From assembly GCF_019956555.1 (NCBI RefSeq), contig NZ_JAHBDQ010000014.1:1-64000 (forward strand): DNA of 64,000 nt, read 5' to 3'. The position numbers and the translations under genes are program-made. Shown here in pieces: positions 45,568 to 56,073 of the stretch (its first letter is position 1; the number at the start of each line of letters is the position of its first letter). The notes under the pieces were generated by a model. That model had not been told where the DNA came from. It saw nothing but the letters and a program-made list of their open reading frames with translations, and ran no database searches. This stretch comes from Pseudomonas sp. A-RE-19 (GTDB lineage: Bacteria; Pseudomonadota; Gammaproteobacteria; Pseudomonadales; Pseudomonadaceae).

Positions 45568-46578
45568 TCATTTTGGGAAAATCTCCAGCAATCGTGGCGC
45601 TATCTTGTCCAGTGGGCGAACTTCCACAGCCGCATCGATGGCCGCGGCCGCCTTCGGCATGCCGTACACCGCACTGCTGTGTTGGTCCTGAGCGATGGTC
45701 AGGTAGCCCTGTTGGCGCATGAGTTTAAGCCCCTGCGCGCCATCGCGCCCCATACCGGTCAGCAGCACGCCCACGGCGTCACCGCTCCAGTAACTGGCCA
45801 CACTCTCGAAAAACACATCGATCGAAGGCCGATAGATCTCGTTGACCGGTTCGGCGGTGTAGGCCAGCGTGCCATTTTTGAGCAGGCGAATATGGTGGTT
45901 GGTGCCGGCCAGCAGGACCGTGCCGCTTTGCGGCGGTTCGCCTTCCTGGGCCAGGCGCACGTCCAGGCCACTGGCACTGGCCAGCCATTCGGCCATGCCG
46001 GCGGCGAACACCTGATCCACATGCTGGACCAGCACGATGGCCGCCGAAAAATCTCGCGGCAGGCCCTTGAGCAGCACTTCCAGCGCCGCCGGTCCGCCAG
46101 CGGAGGAACCAATGGCCACCAGGCGCTGGCGCGAGGCCGAATGACGATGCGGGCTCGGCGCCGATCGCACCCGATTGCTCTGGTCACCAATCAACCAGCC
46201 AATGTTCATGATCTTGCGCAGCAGCGGTGCGGCGGCTTCCTGAGCATTGCCGGCCCCCAGCGCGGGGGTATCGACCACATCCAGCGCGCCGTAGCCCATG
46301 GCTTCGAACACCCGATGCACGTTCTGCTGGCGGTCGACGGTGACAATGACAATCGCGCAGGGGGTCTCGGCCATGATCCGCCGGGTCGCTTCCACGCCAT
46401 CCATCAACGGCATGATCAAATCCATCAGGATCAGATCCGGGGTGTATTCAGTGCAACGCTGCACCGCCTCGGCCCCGTTGCCGGCGACCCAGACCACCTC
46501 GTGCGCCGGCTCGAATGCCAACGCGCGGCGCAAAGCCTCCACGGCCATGGGCATGTCGTTGACGATGGCGATTTTCAT
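45568..46578 (-). CDS. wspF: WspF: CheB-like methylesterase
   Basis: 336 aa. Receiver domain (phosphoacceptor D53 in LILMDLIMPLMDG) and C-terminal methylesterase with the catalytic Ser in IGSSAGGPAALE, His in LVQHVDQ and Asp in GMGRDGAQG. It removes methyl groups from WspA and resets the system; its loss is the classic cause of wrinkly, high-c-di-GMP variants. All catalytic residues are intact here. Its start overlaps wspE by 4 bp. Confidence 0.95.
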   Translation of the reverse strand: MKIAIVNDMPMAVEALRRALAFEPAHEVVWVAGNGAEAVQRCTEYTPDLILMDLIMPLMDGVEATRRIMAETPCAIVIVTVDRQQNVHRVFEAMGYGALDVVDTPALGAGNAQEAAAPLLRKIMNIGWLIGDQSNRVRSAPSPHRHSASRQRLVAIGSSAGGPAALEVLLKGLPRDFSAAIVLVQHVDQVFAAGMAEWLASASGLDVRLAQEGEPPQSGTVLLAGTNHHIRLLKNGTLAYTAEPVNEIYRPSIDVFFESVASYWSGDAVGVLLTGMGRDGAQGLKLMRQQGYLTIAQDQHSSAVYGMPKAAAAIDAAVEVRPLDKIAPRLLEIFPK

Positions 46579-48863
46579 GCCCGCGCGCCTCCAATGAGCT
46601 CAACCACTGCATCCAGCAAAGCGTCATCATGAAAACTCGCTTTGGCTAGATAATAGTCGGCTCCGGCGTCCAGTCCACGACGGCGGTCTTCTTCACGGTC
46701 CTTGTAGGACACCACCATCACTGGCAGCGATTGCAAACGGTTGTCGCGGCGCAATAAAGACACCAGCTCGATGCCATCCATGCGCGGCATGTCGATGTCG
46801 GTGATCAGCAGATCGAAGTCCTCCGAACGCAAGGCATTCCAGCCATCCATACCGTCCACCGCCACGGCGACGTCATAGCCGCGATTGAGCAGCAGTTTGC
46901 GCTGCAACTCACGAACGGTCAGGGAATCGTCGACCACCAGAATCCGTTTACGCGCCGCTTCGACCGCCTGATTGGCGTGTCGGGCGATGCGCTCCAGACG
47001 CCCGGTATTGAGCAGTTTATCGACCGAACGCAGCATGTCTTCGACGTCGACGATCAGCACCACCGAACCGTCGTCGAGCAAGGCCCCCGCGGAAATGTCC
47101 TGCACCTTGCCCAGACGCTCGTCCAGCGGCAGTACCACCAGCGTTCGCTCGCCGATAAACCGCTCGACCGCCACCCCGTAGATCGCCTCGCGCTCGCGGA
47201 TGACCACGACTTTGAGGGTTTGCGCGCTGTTCTGGTTCGCCGGCCGATGCAACAGCTGACTGGCGGCGACCAGCCCGACATGCCGGCCTTCATGCCAGAA
47301 ATGCTGGCGCCCTTCGACCTGCACGATGTCCTCCGGCGCCAGGTCGCACATGCGCTCGATATGCGCCAGCGGGAAGGCATACGCCTCATCGCCGACGTCC
47401 ACCACCAGGCTGCGCACCACCGACAGCGTCAGCGGCACCTCGAGATGAAAGCGACTGCCCTCGCCCGCCGTCTGTTCCAGCATCACGGCGCCGCGCAATT
47501 GGCGAACCATGTGCTGAACCGCATCCAGGCCAACGCCACGCCCGGAAACTTCGGTGACCGTGTCGCGCAGGCTGAAACCCGGCAGGAACAGGAATGTCAG
47601 CAGCTCCTCTTCGCTCAATTGGGCGGCAGTCTCGGCTGGGGATAACTGCCGCTCGACGATGTTGCGGCGAAGCTTTTCCAGGTCGACGCCATTGCCGTCA
47701 TCGCTGAGCTCCAACACCAGCAGACCGGCCTGATGGGACGCGCGCAAACGGATCAGGCCTTCCTCCGGCTTACCGGCCAATAACCGTTGTTCGGGCATTT
47801 CGATGCCGTGATCCACCGCATTGCGCAGCAGGTGCGTCAGCGGCGCTTCGAGTTTTTCCAGTACGTCGCGATCGACTTGAGTCTTGTCGCCCTCGATCTC
47901 CAGCCGCACCTGCTTACCGAGGCTGCGGCCAAGATCGCGGACCATACGCACTTGCCCGCTCAGTACGTCGGCGAACGGCCGCATGCGGCAGGCCAGCGCC
48001 GTGTCATACAACACCTGCGCACGCTGACTGGCGTGCCAGGCGAACTCATCCAGCTCGGCGTTTTTTTCCACCAGCAACTGCTGGGACTCCGCCAGCAATC
48101 GGCGGGCATCGCCCAGAGCTTCCTGGGCTTCGAGGCTCAAGGCATGATCCTTGAGATGGACGTTGAGACTTTCCAGCGCCCGCAGGCCGTTGCTCTGCAT
48201 GCGTTTGAGGCGCTGCATGGTGGCCAGGTGCGGCTTGAGCCGCTGGGTCTCCACCAGGGATTTACTCGACAGGTCGAGCAGGCTGTTCAAGCGCTCGGCC
48301 GTGACGCGCAATACGCGTTCGCCACTTTCGGTGGTGCGTTTAGCCATGGGCGCTGGCTCGGCGGGCGCTGCCGGGGGCGCTTCGGTAGTGGCCGACACGG
48401 GCGGCTCAACCTTGGGCGTCGGCGGTTCCAGCTGAAGTTCTGCCATCGGCGGCGCGATGGGGGCAGTGGCCGCCATGTGATCAAGCAGCCGTCCCATCAA
48501 AACGACGTAAGCTTCGACATCCGCAGGCGCAGGAGCATTGCCCGGCGTCGCAATCCGCATCAGCAGATCGGTGCCTTGCAACAGCGCATCAATGTATTCG
48601 GGCCGCAGGTACAAGCGCCCTTCCTGGGCGCTGACCAGGTAATCCTCCATCACATGGGCAACGCTGACCCCGGCATCGACACCGACAATCCGCGCCGCGC
48701 CCTTGAGCGAATGGGCCGCACGCATGCACGATTCAAGGTAATCGGCCTGGGTCGGATCGCGTTCAAGCGCCAAAAGACCTGCGCTCAGCACCAGGGTCTG
48801 GGCCTCGGCTTCCATGCTGAACAGTTCCAGCAAAGAGGCGTCACGCATTTGCTCGGGGGTCAT
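46575..48863 (-). CDS. wspE: WspE: CheA-type hybrid histidine kinase
   Basis: 762 aa. Order of domains: HPt with phosphorylated His51 (AAHSLKGAARIVG), a Pro/Ala-rich linker (about 140-190), dimerisation helices, HATPase (LRNAVDHGIE, SDDGNGVD, GRGVGLDAV), CheW-like regulatory domain (about 480-610), and a C-terminal receiver with D689 (LLITDIDMPRMDG). It phosphorylates WspR and WspF. Overlaps wspD and wspF by 4 bp each. Confidence 0.95.
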   Translation of the reverse strand: MTPEQMRDASLLELFSMEAEAQTLVLSAGLLALERDPTQADYLESCMRAAHSLKGAARIVGVDAGVSVAHVMEDYLVSAQEGRLYLRPEYIDALLQGTDLLMRIATPGNAPAPADVEAYVVLMGRLLDHMAATAPIAPPMAELQLEPPTPKVEPPVSATTEAPPAAPAEPAPMAKRTTESGERVLRVTAERLNSLLDLSSKSLVETQRLKPHLATMQRLKRMQSNGLRALESLNVHLKDHALSLEAQEALGDARRLLAESQQLLVEKNAELDEFAWHASQRAQVLYDTALACRMRPFADVLSGQVRMVRDLGRSLGKQVRLEIEGDKTQVDRDVLEKLEAPLTHLLRNAVDHGIEMPEQRLLAGKPEEGLIRLRASHQAGLLVLELSDDGNGVDLEKLRRNIVERQLSPAETAAQLSEEELLTFLFLPGFSLRDTVTEVSGRGVGLDAVQHMVRQLRGAVMLEQTAGEGSRFHLEVPLTLSVVRSLVVDVGDEAYAFPLAHIERMCDLAPEDIVQVEGRQHFWHEGRHVGLVAASQLLHRPANQNSAQTLKVVVIREREAIYGVAVERFIGERTLVVLPLDERLGKVQDISAGALLDDGSVVLIVDVEDMLRSVDKLLNTGRLERIARHANQAVEAARKRILVVDDSLTVRELQRKLLLNRGYDVAVAVDGMDGWNALRSEDFDLLITDIDMPRMDGIELVSLLRRDNRLQSLPVMVVSYKDREEDRRRGLDAGADYYLAKASFHDDALLDAVVELIGGARA

Positions 48864-49540
48864 GTGAGGCTCCGGGTCACGGCGGACAGCAACTGTTCTT
48901 CATCCAGCCAACGCAGGCTGCGACCTTTGAATTGCAAGACGCCACGGGTGTATTTGGCGCTGGCCTGGGCGCCGGACTGAGACGCGGCATCGAGAATGCA
49001 CTCGTCGATGGCGTGAATCCCGTCCACCTCGTCCACCGGCACCACCACCGGCCCGCCGTGGGCGGCGATGATCAGCATCCGCGGCATCACCCGCGCGCCG
49101 GCCACGCCACTGGTGGCGTCGAGCCCCAGCAGCTCTACCAGCGACAGGCACGCCACCAAGGCACCGCGCACATTCGCCACGCCAAGCAACGCCCGGGAGC
49201 GCTGATGCGGCAAGGAGTGAATTGCTTGCAGTGGCGCCACTTCGACCAGACTGCGAGTGGCCAGGCCCAACCATTCTTCGCCGAGGCGAAACATCAGCAG
49301 CGAGCGGGTTTTCACGTCGCTCTCGGCCACAGTCGAGACCTGCCCGCGGTCTTCCTGCTGCAAGGCGTAGCGATCGAGCAAGCGCGTGGCGGCAGCCGAA
49401 TACACCGCACAATTGCGGCAATGAATATGGTCGCTCAGCAGCGGGCAGGATTTGTCGCCGTGGATACCGATGCGGTTCCAGCAGTCGTCAATGGCCTGGG
49501 CATCTTCATGGGTGACGCTCAAGATGTCGGAAGCGCTCAT
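48860..49540 (-). CDS. wspD: WspD: CheW-type adaptor
   Basis: 226 aa. A Cys/His-rich N-terminus (CPLLSDHIHCRNCAVYS, about residues 32-48) of unknown role precedes a CheW domain (about 75-215, LMFRLGEEWLGLATRSLVEV and LLGVANVRGALVACLSLVEL). It couples WspA to WspE. Four-base overlaps on both sides show tight coupling in the operon. Confidence 0.92.
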   Translation of the reverse strand: MSASDILSVTHEDAQAIDDCWNRIGIHGDKSCPLLSDHIHCRNCAVYSAAATRLLDRYALQQEDRGQVSTVAESDVKTRSLLMFRLGEEWLGLATRSLVEVAPLQAIHSLPHQRSRALLGVANVRGALVACLSLVELLGLDATSGVAGARVMPRMLIIAAHGGPVVVPVDEVDGIHAIDECILDAASQSGAQASAKYTRGVLQFKGRSLRWLDEEQLLSAVTRSLT

Positions 49541-50814
49541 CGTTTACGCTCACTGTCTGCGGCACGCTCGCTGCGGGCGGCACGGGCCTGCAATCGTCTG
49601 GCTCCCGCCGTGTCGCCCTGGGATTGCAGCAAGGCGGCCAGGTGCATCAACGCGTCGGGGTGTTGCGGTTCGAGGTACAACGCCTTGCGATAAAAACCCT
49701 GGGCCTCCAGGGCACTGCCGGCGACATCGCTGAGCAGCCCCAACCAGCAGAACACCTGGGCCACCGGTTCGTGACTGCGCAAAAAACGCTCGCACGCGGC
49801 GCGGGCCTCGGCACTTTTGCCTTCATTGGCCAGCGCCGCGATGTTCGCCAGCAGCGTGGCGGCGTCCGAAGGGGTGGCTTGCGAAGAGGGGGCGGCAACC
49901 TGAGGCATCGGCACGACCGTCGCGAAAGGCCGACTGCGCATGGGCGGCGGAGTCACGTTGCGCACTGGCTGTTGCATCGGCAACGGCGTCGGCACGAAGG
50001 TCGCGAACGATTCAGGCGCACTTTGACGACTGAAGGCAAACGACTGCGGGATACCAATCGAGCGCATACCGAAACGCCCCAGCAGACTGCCCTCCGCCGG
50101 GCCGATAAACAGCACGCCGTCGACGTGGGTCAGGCGCTTGAGCACTTCGAACACCTGCTGCTGGGTCGGCTGATCGAAATAGATCAGCAAATTGCGACAG
50201 AACACGAAGTCATAGGGCGGTTCATTGGCCAGCAACGTCGGGTCCAGCAGATTGCCGACCTGCAAACGCACCTGCTCAAGCACGCGCCCGCTGAGGCGAT
50301 AGTTGTCGTTTTCAGCGGCGAAATGCCGCTCGCGAAACTCGACGTCCTGGCCGCGAAACGAATTCTTGCCATACAGCGCGAGCCTGGCCTTCTCCACCGA
50401 CAGCGGGCTGACATCCATGCCGTCGACCTTGAACTGGTGCGGTGCCAGCCCGGCATCGAGCAACGCCATGGCGATGGAGTACGGTTCTTCGCCGGTAGAG
50501 CACGGCAGGCTGAGAATCCGCAGGGCGCGCATGTTGTTGATCGCCACCAGCCGCTTGGCCGCCAGTTTCGCCAGCGTGGCGAAGGACTCCGGGTACCGGA
50601 AAAACCAAGTCTCGGGGACGATCACCGCTTCGATCAGCGCCTGTTGTTCATCCCGCGAGCCCAGCAGGGTGTGCCAGTACTCATCGGCCGTCAGCGCCCG
50701 GGCCGCCGTGATGCGCTGGCGCACCGCGCGTTCGATGATCGCCGGGCCGACCGAGCCCACATCGAGGCCGATACGTTCTTTGAGGAAATCGAAAAACCGT
50801 TGATCGCTGCTCAT
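49537..50814 (-). CDS. wspC: WspC: CheR-type methyltransferase with TPR tail
   Basis: 425 aa. CheR domain (about 1-270) with the SAM-binding segment RILSLPCSTGEEPYSIAMAL and YDFVFCRNLLIYF, then a Pro-rich linker and TPR-like repeats (about 330-415, ARAACERFLRSHEPVAQVFC and LYLEPQHPDALMHLAALLQS). It methylates WspA, setting the signalling baseline against WspF. Confidence 0.94.
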   Translation of the reverse strand: MSSDQRFFDFLKERIGLDVGSVGPAIIERAVRQRITAARALTADEYWHTLLGSRDEQQALIEAVIVPETWFFRYPESFATLAKLAAKRLVAINNMRALRILSLPCSTGEEPYSIAMALLDAGLAPHQFKVDGMDVSPLSVEKARLALYGKNSFRGQDVEFRERHFAAENDNYRLSGRVLEQVRLQVGNLLDPTLLANEPPYDFVFCRNLLIYFDQPTQQQVFEVLKRLTHVDGVLFIGPAEGSLLGRFGMRSIGIPQSFAFSRQSAPESFATFVPTPLPMQQPVRNVTPPPMRSRPFATVVPMPQVAAPSSQATPSDAATLLANIAALANEGKSAEARAACERFLRSHEPVAQVFCWLGLLSDVAGSALEAQGFYRKALYLEPQHPDALMHLAALLQSQGDTAGARRLQARAARSERAADSERKR

Positions 50815-51347
50815 CCCTGCTCCTCAAACTGCGCCAGGTCCAGCGGCGGCGAGGGAAACAACAAGGCCCGAACCTGTGCGTCCAGCAAATCGGCAACCCG
50901 CACCCATTGCAGTAAACCCTGGGCGTCTTCGCGCACCGGCCCCAGGTACGGCGCCTGGCGATTGTCCAGGCCATAAGGCTGAAAGTCCGCCGGACTGCAG
51001 CGCAACGTGTCGGTGACCTGTTCCAGAATCAGCCCGAGCAATTGCGCCGGCGCCGCCTCATCCGGCCGATAGTGCACCAGCACCAGTCGCGTGCTGGTGC
51101 GGGCCTGGGCCGGTTGGCCGAACGTCAGGGCGCTGAGGTCGATCACCGGCACCACCGCGCCACGATAGGCGAACACCCCCGCCACCCAGCCCGGCGCCCG
51201 GGGAATGGGCTTCAACGGCAGATGCGACAGCACTTCGGCCACCTCGATGGCCTGCAAGGCATAGCGCTCGTTGCCGATGCGGAACACCAGAAACAACGAC
51301 TGCTTCACCGGCAGCACCGCGCCGCGTTTGACCGCGAGTTCGCTCAT
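50811..51347 (-). CDS. wspB: WspB: CheW-type adaptor
   Basis: 178 aa, a single CheW domain (LFLVFRIGNERYALQAIEVA, GVFAYRGAVVPVIDLSALTF). Second of the two scaffold proteins of the Wsp array. Its start overlaps the wspA stop by one base (TGATG) and its end overlaps wspC by 4 bp. Confidence 0.92.
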   Translation of the reverse strand: MSELAVKRGAVLPVKQSLFLVFRIGNERYALQAIEVAEVLSHLPLKPIPRAPGWVAGVFAYRGAVVPVIDLSALTFGQPAQARTSTRLVLVHYRPDEAAPAQLLGLILEQVTDTLRCSPADFQPYGLDNRQAPYLGPVREDAQGLLQWVRVADLLDAQVRALLFPSPPLDLAQFEEQG

Positions 51348-52969
51348 CAGACTTTGAATCGCGAAACGCCGCCACGCAGCCCCACGGCCACCTGGCTCAA
51401 TTCGTCGATGGCGAAACTGGCCTGACGCAGGGATTCGACGGTCTGGCTGCTGGCGTCACCCAACTGCACCAGCGCGTGGTTGATCTGCTCGGCGCCCGTG
51501 GCCTGGGCCTGCATGCCTTCGTTGACCATCAACACCCGTGGCGCCAGCGCCTGAACCTGATGGATGATCTGCGACAACTGCTCGCCCACCGACTGCACCT
51601 CGGACATGCCACGGCGCACTTCTTCGGAGAATTTGTCCATGCCCATGACCCCGGCCGACACCGCCGACTGAATCTCGCGCACCATCTGCTCGATGTCGTA
51701 GGTGGCCACAGCGGTTTGGTCCGCCAGACGCCGCACCTCGGTGGCGACCACGGCAAACCCGCGACCATATTCACCGGCCTTCTCGGCTTCGATTGCAGCG
51801 TTCAGGGACAACAGGTTGGTCTGGTCGGCGACTTTGACGATGGTCACCACCACCTGATTGATGTTGCCGGCCTTCTCGTTGAGGATCGCCAGTTTAGCGT
51901 TCACCAGATCCGCCGCGCCCATCACCGAATGCATGGTGTCTTCCATGCGCGCCAGGCCTTGCTGCCCGGAACCGGCCAGCACCGAAGCCTGGTCAGCGGC
52001 GGTGGAGACTTCGGTCATGGTGCGCACGAGGTCCCGCGAGGTGGCGGCAATTTCACGGGATGTCGCGCCGATTTCAGTGGTGGTGGCCGCGGTTTCGGTG
52101 GCGGTGGCCTGCTGTTGCTTGGACGTCGCGGCGATTTCCGTAACCGACGTGGTGACCTGCACCGAGGAGCGCTGCGCCTGGGATACCAGCGAGGTGAGCT
52201 CGGTCATCATGTCGTTGAAGCCGACTTCCACCGCGCCGAACTCATCCTTGCGATCAAGATCCAGACGACTGCTGAGATCGCCTGTGCGCATGATTTCGAG
52301 GATCTCCACGATGCGATTCATCGGCGCCATGATCGCGCGCATCAGCAACAGACCACAGAGGCCAGCCACGATAATCGCCACCAGCAAAGAGACGCCCATG
52401 CTGATTTTGGCGGCCGTCACCGCGTCACCAATGGCCAGCGTGGCTTTTTCGGCCTGGGCGTGATTGTTTTCAAGAAGGCTGCTCAGCTGCTTGCGCCCAT
52501 TGCTCCAGGCCGGCGTAAGTTTTTGCTCCAGGGCAAGGCGCGCGGCGTCGTACTCTTTGCGCTGATAGAGATCGAGAACGTTGGCCATTTCTTTGTTGTA
52601 GAGCTGATGACGCACTTCGAACTCATCGAACAGGACCTGATCCTCCTGCATGAAAATGGTTTTGCGGTAGTTGGCCATCTGCTCGTCCAAGCGCTCTTCG
52701 AAGCTCTTGTACATGGCTTGGTCGGCGGCGGTTATTTCGCGACGTCCGGAAAGGCCGACAATCTGTTGGGTGAGGTTAAAACTGTCGACCCAGGCACCGC
52801 GGATCATCGAACTGAAATACACACCGGGGACCGCATCGGTACGGACCGTTTCTGCGTCGGCGTCGATCTTCATCAGCCGAGAAAAAGACACCACGACCAT
52901 CAACAGCATGATCGCGATAATTACCGCAAAGCTCGCCAAGATGCGTTGGCGTAACGTCCAGTTCTTCAC
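51347..52969 (-). CDS. wspA: WspA: methyl-accepting surface sensor
   Basis: 540 aa. Spans at about 11-33 and 190-212 enclose a four-helix-bundle periplasmic sensor, followed by a HAMP domain ([20 protein letters not shown]) and a long cytoplasmic signalling domain whose hairpin tip reads [21 protein letters not shown] chose the GTG at 52969 because GAGGA lies 6 nt upstream and the protein then begins [13 protein letters not shown], as in known WspA. The open frame extends 58 codons further into REP DNA and is not coding. It is the first gene of the seven-gene operon. Confidence 0.94.
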   Translation of the reverse strand: MKNWTLRQRILASFAVIIAIMLLMVVVSFSRLMKIDADAETVRTDAVPGVYFSSMIRGAWVDSFNLTQQIVGLSGRREITAADQAMYKSFEERLDEQMANYRKTIFMQEDQVLFDEFEVRHQLYNKEMANVLDLYQRKEYDAARLALEQKLTPAWSNGRKQLSSLLENNHAQAEKATLAIGDAVTAAKISMGVSLLVAIIVAGLCGLLLMRAIMAPMNRIVEILEIMRTGDLSSRLDLDRKDEFGAVEVGFNDMMTELTSLVSQAQRSSVQVTTSVTEIAATSKQQQATATETAATTTEIGATSREIAATSRDLVRTMTEVSTAADQASVLAGSGQQGLARMEDTMHSVMGAADLVNAKLAILNEKAGNINQVVVTIVKVADQTNLLSLNAAIEAEKAGEYGRGFAVVATEVRRLADQTAVATYDIEQMVREIQSAVSAGVMGMDKFSEEVRRGMSEVQSVGEQLSQIIHQVQALAPRVLMVNEGMQAQATGAEQINHALVQLGDASSQTVESLRQASFAIDELSQVAVGLRGGVSRFKV

Positions 52970-53017
52970 AGTCAGTCCTCGGGGCGAGTCAAATTGCCGG
53001 GGAGTATAGCCGAGGGC

Positions 53018-53223
53018 CTGTGGGAGCGGGCTTGCTCGCGAAGAACGATAACGCGGTGTTCCTGACGAACCTTTGTGGTGAGGGGCTTGCCCTCTCGCCA
53101 CAAGCCAAAAATCCGTTGCCTGACACACTGCCTTCGCGGGCAAGCCTCGCTCCTACAGATTTGTGTCGAACGACAAGGGGGCGTACGACCATTAACCGTA
53201 GGAGCGAGGCTTGCCCGCGAAAG
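53018..53223. repeat. Cluster of REP units of two classes
   Basis: REP units at 53018-53043 (CTGTGGGAGCGGGCTTGCTC class), 53132-53157 (reverse GTAGGAGCG class) and 53198-53222 (forward GTAGGAGCG class). A different hairpin lies at 53073-53104 (TTGTGGTGAGGGGCTTGCCC with its partner TCTCGCCACAAG). It separates the wspA promoter region from a gene remnant. Confidence 0.8.
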
Positions 53224-53235
53224 CGATCCAAAGAC

Positions 53236-53376
53236 CTATATAGAAGCCTGCCGCACCTGCTTCTCCAACTCCACCTTCAACCCCGGCTCCAGCTTCAACT
53301 GCCGCGCCAGCTCATCGAGGTAGGACTTCTCCATGAAGTTCTCCTCATCCACCAACATCACGCTGGCGATGTACAG
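53236..53376 (-). pseudogene. C-terminal remnant of a DUF533 (TerB/YebE-like) gene
   Basis: About 46 codons ending at TAG read LYIASVMLVDEENFMEKSYL then DELARQLKLEPGLKVELEKQ. This is the typical end of DUF533/YebE inner-membrane proteins (ERAYLDELARQL pattern). No N-terminal part or membrane region is present upstream, where the lysR promoter begins. The open frame reaches 53481, but those residues do not fit the family. Best read as a 5'-deleted gene; a functional small protein from an internal ATG (53355) is less likely. Confidence 0.65.
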
Positions 53377-53479
53377 CTTCCAGATGTTGCCTGCCACGCC
53401 AAATGCTCGCCCCTGCCCATCGATTAAAAAGATATACACTCGATCAAATCTATAAAAACCGCCCACCGGGTACTTTCCC

Positions 53480-54394
53480 ATGATGACCTTGCGCCAGATC
53501 CGTCACTTCATCGCCGTGGCCGAGACCGGCTCGATCTCAGCCGCCGCACAAACCGCGTTCATTTCTCAATCCACCCTGACCCTGGCGATCCAGCAATTGG
53601 AGCAGGAAATCGGCGTCGGCCTGTTCAACCGCCACGCCAAGGGCATGACACTGACCCACCAGGGCCACCAATTCCTGCGCCAGGCGCACCTGATTCTGGC
53701 GACGGTGGACAACGCCAAACGCAGCCTGCAACAGAGCACCGATCAGGTGGCCGGGCAATTGATCATCGGCGTGACCAGCCTGGTGGCCGGCTATTACCTC
53801 GCAGATTTACTCACCCGCTTCCAGCGCGCCTACCCCAATGTCGAGCTCCGGGTGATGGAGGATGAGCGGCCCTACATCGAGCATTTGCTGGTCAGCGGTG
53901 AGATCGATGTCGGCGTGCTGATCCTGTCCAATCTCGAAGACCGTCACGCCTTGCAGACCGAAGTGCTGACTCACTCGCCCCATCGGCTGTGGCTGCCGGC
54001 CCAGCATCCGCTGCTGGAACACGACAGCATCAACCTCGCCGACGTGGCCCGTGAACCGTTGATTCAATTGAACGTCGATGAAATGGACCGCAACGCGCAA
54101 CGCATGTGGTCTGCGGCCTCGCTGCAACCGCGCATCACGTTGCGAACAGCCTCGACGGAAGCGGTACGAAGTCTCGTGGCCGCAGGACTGGGTGTCTCGA
54201 TCCAGCCCGATATGACTTACCGACCGTGGTCTCTGGAGGGCGACATCATCGAAGCGCGGCCGATCGCCGACCTGAGCCAGACCCTCGACGTAGGCCTGGC
54301 CTGGCGTCGCGGCACAGCGCGCCCAGCCTTGGTGGACCCGTTTCTGACCGTCGCTCGCGAACAACCCCACGGCGGGCGCAAGCCATCTATTTAA
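53480..54394 (+). CDS. LysR-family transcriptional regulator
   Basis: 304 aa. N-terminal winged helix-turn-helix (TLRQIRHFIAVAETGSISAA, QSTLTLAIQQLEQEIGVGLF, about residues 3-62), then a periplasmic-binding-protein-like effector domain from about 92. Two adjacent ATG codons (53480 and 53483) are equally possible starts. It lies 99 bp before the first aldehyde dehydrogenase in the same direction and probably controls the following polyamine uptake and catabolism genes. The inducer is not known. Confidence 0.85.
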   Translation: MMTLRQIRHFIAVAETGSISAAAQTAFISQSTLTLAIQQLEQEIGVGLFNRHAKGMTLTHQGHQFLRQAHLILATVDNAKRSLQQSTDQVAGQLIIGVTSLVAGYYLADLLTRFQRAYPNVELRVMEDERPYIEHLLVSGEIDVGVLILSNLEDRHALQTEVLTHSPHRLWLPAQHPLLEHDSINLADVAREPLIQLNVDEMDRNAQRMWSAASLQPRITLRTASTEAVRSLVAAGLGVSIQPDMTYRPWSLEGDIIEARPIADLSQTLDVGLAWRRGTARPALVDPFLTVAREQPHGGRKPSI

Positions 54395-54493
54395 TCGAAC
54401 GCCACCTTCAGTATTTAGTATTTGTCGACCACAGGCCCGGCCACTAGTCTTGAGGCATCTATAAGACGGCCGGCCCCAGTCACAGGGAATCCC

Positions 54494-55981
54494 ATGGCCA
54501 CACAAGAAAAGAGAACCCGAAAAATGGCTGGCGCGCAGACCCCGTTGTTCACCGCGTTATTGATCGATGGCGAATTGGTCGCGGGTCAGGGCTTTGTCGA
54601 ACCGATCCTCAACCCGGCCACCGGGGAAGTACTGACCCAAATCGCGGAAGCGAGCACCGAGCAGGTCGAAGCCGCGATCCTCGCCGCCCACCGCGCCTTT
54701 GCCAATTGGTCGCGGACCACGCCGCAGCAACGCTCGAACCTGTTGCTGGACATCGCCAACGCCATCGAAAAAAACGCCGACCTGCTCGCCCGCCTCGAAT
54801 CCCTGAACTGCGGCAAGCCGTTGCACCTGGCCCGTCAAGATGACTTGAGCGCCACGGTCGATGTGTTCCGCTTCTTTGCCGGCGCCGTGCGCTGCCAGAC
54901 CGGCCAGCTCAGCGGCGAATACCTGCCGGGTTACACCAGCATGGTCCGTCGCGATCCGATTGGCGTGGTCGCCTCGATTGCGCCGTGGAACTACCCGATC
55001 ATGATGGCTGCGTGGAAAATCGCCCCGGCCCTGGCCGCCGGCAACACGCTGGTGTTCAAACCGTCGGAACACACGCCACTGTCGATTCTGGCGCTGGCAC
55101 CGGCGCTGGCCGAAATCCTGCCGCGCGGCGTGATCAATATCATCTGCGGCGGCGGTGAAGGCGTCGGCAGCCATTTGGTCAGCCACCCGAAAGTGCGCAT
55201 GGTGTCGCTGACCGGCGATATCGTCACCGGGCAAAAAATTCTGCAAGCCGCAGCGAAAACCCTGAAACGCACCCATCTCGAGCTCGGCGGCAAGGCCCCG
55301 GTGATCGTCTGCAACGATGCGGACATTCAAGCCGTAGTCGAAGGCGTGCGCACTTATGGTTACTACAACGCCGGCCAGGACTGCACCGCGGCGTGCCGGA
55401 TTTATGCGCAAGCCGGAATTCACGACCGACTGGTGGCCGAACTCGGCGCGGCGGTCGGCAGCCTGCGCTTCGCCGGTAAACGCGATGCCGACAACGAGAT
55501 CGGCCCGTTGATCAGTACCCGCCAGCGCGACCGCGTGGCCAGTTTCGTCGAACGAGCCCTCGGTCAGCCGCACATCGAGCGCGTGACCGGCGCGGCGGTG
55601 CATTCCGGTGCCGGCTTCTATTACCAGCCCACCTTGTTGGCCGGGTGCAGGCAGAGCGATGAGATCGTCCAGCGCGAAGTATTCGGGCCGGTGGTCACCG
55701 TGACCCGTTTCGAAGAACTCGAACAAGCAGTGGACTGGGCCAACGACTCGGAATACGGCCTCGCCTCTTCCGTCTGGACCCAAAACCTCGACAAAGCCAT
55801 GCAGGTGGCGGCGCGCTTGCAGTACGGCTGCACCTGGATCAACAGCCATTTCATGCTGGTCAGCGAAATGCCCCACGGCGGCCTGAAGCGTTCGGGCTAT
55901 GGCAAGGACCTATCCAGCGATTCGCTCCAGGACTACAGCGTGGTGCGACACATCATGGCCCGCCACGGACAGCATTTATAA
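54494..55981 (+). CDS. Aldehyde dehydrogenase, gamma-aminobutyraldehyde type, paralogue 1
   Basis: 495 aa. NAD(P)-dependent ALDH. The cofactor segment ([20 protein letters not shown]), glutamate motif [11 protein letters not shown] and catalytic cysteine in [15 protein letters not shown] are intact. It is clearly paralogous to the gene at 60311; both share [18 protein letters not shown] and [12 protein letters not shown]. By context it probably oxidises 4-aminobutanal or a related aminoaldehyde from putrescine. I chose the ATG at 54494 (AGGGA upstream); an internal ATG 10 codons on is possible. Confidence 0.85.
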   Translation: MATQEKRTRKMAGAQTPLFTALLIDGELVAGQGFVEPILNPATGEVLTQIAEASTEQVEAAILAAHRAFANWSRTTPQQRSNLLLDIANAIEKNADLLARLESLNCGKPLHLARQDDLSATVDVFRFFAGAVRCQTGQLSGEYLPGYTSMVRRDPIGVVASIAPWNYPIMMAAWKIAPALAAGNTLVFKPSEHTPLSILALAPALAEILPRGVINIICGGGEGVGSHLVSHPKVRMVSLTGDIVTGQKILQAAAKTLKRTHLELGGKAPVIVCNDADIQAVVEGVRTYGYYNAGQDCTAACRIYAQAGIHDRLVAELGAAVGSLRFAGKRDADNEIGPLISTRQRDRVASFVERALGQPHIERVTGAAVHSGAGFYYQPTLLAGCRQSDEIVQREVFGPVVTVTRFEELEQAVDWANDSEYGLASSVWTQNLDKAMQVAARLQYGCTWINSHFMLVSEMPHGGLKRSGYGKDLSSDSLQDYSVVRHIMARHGQHL

Positions 55982-56073
55982 AAGCGCACTACGCTAACAA
56001 TTAGCCATAACGGCATTGGCTTCACCCCCGTTCAGAACTGCCCCGACCATAATTTAAAGAAGAGGGTTCACCC

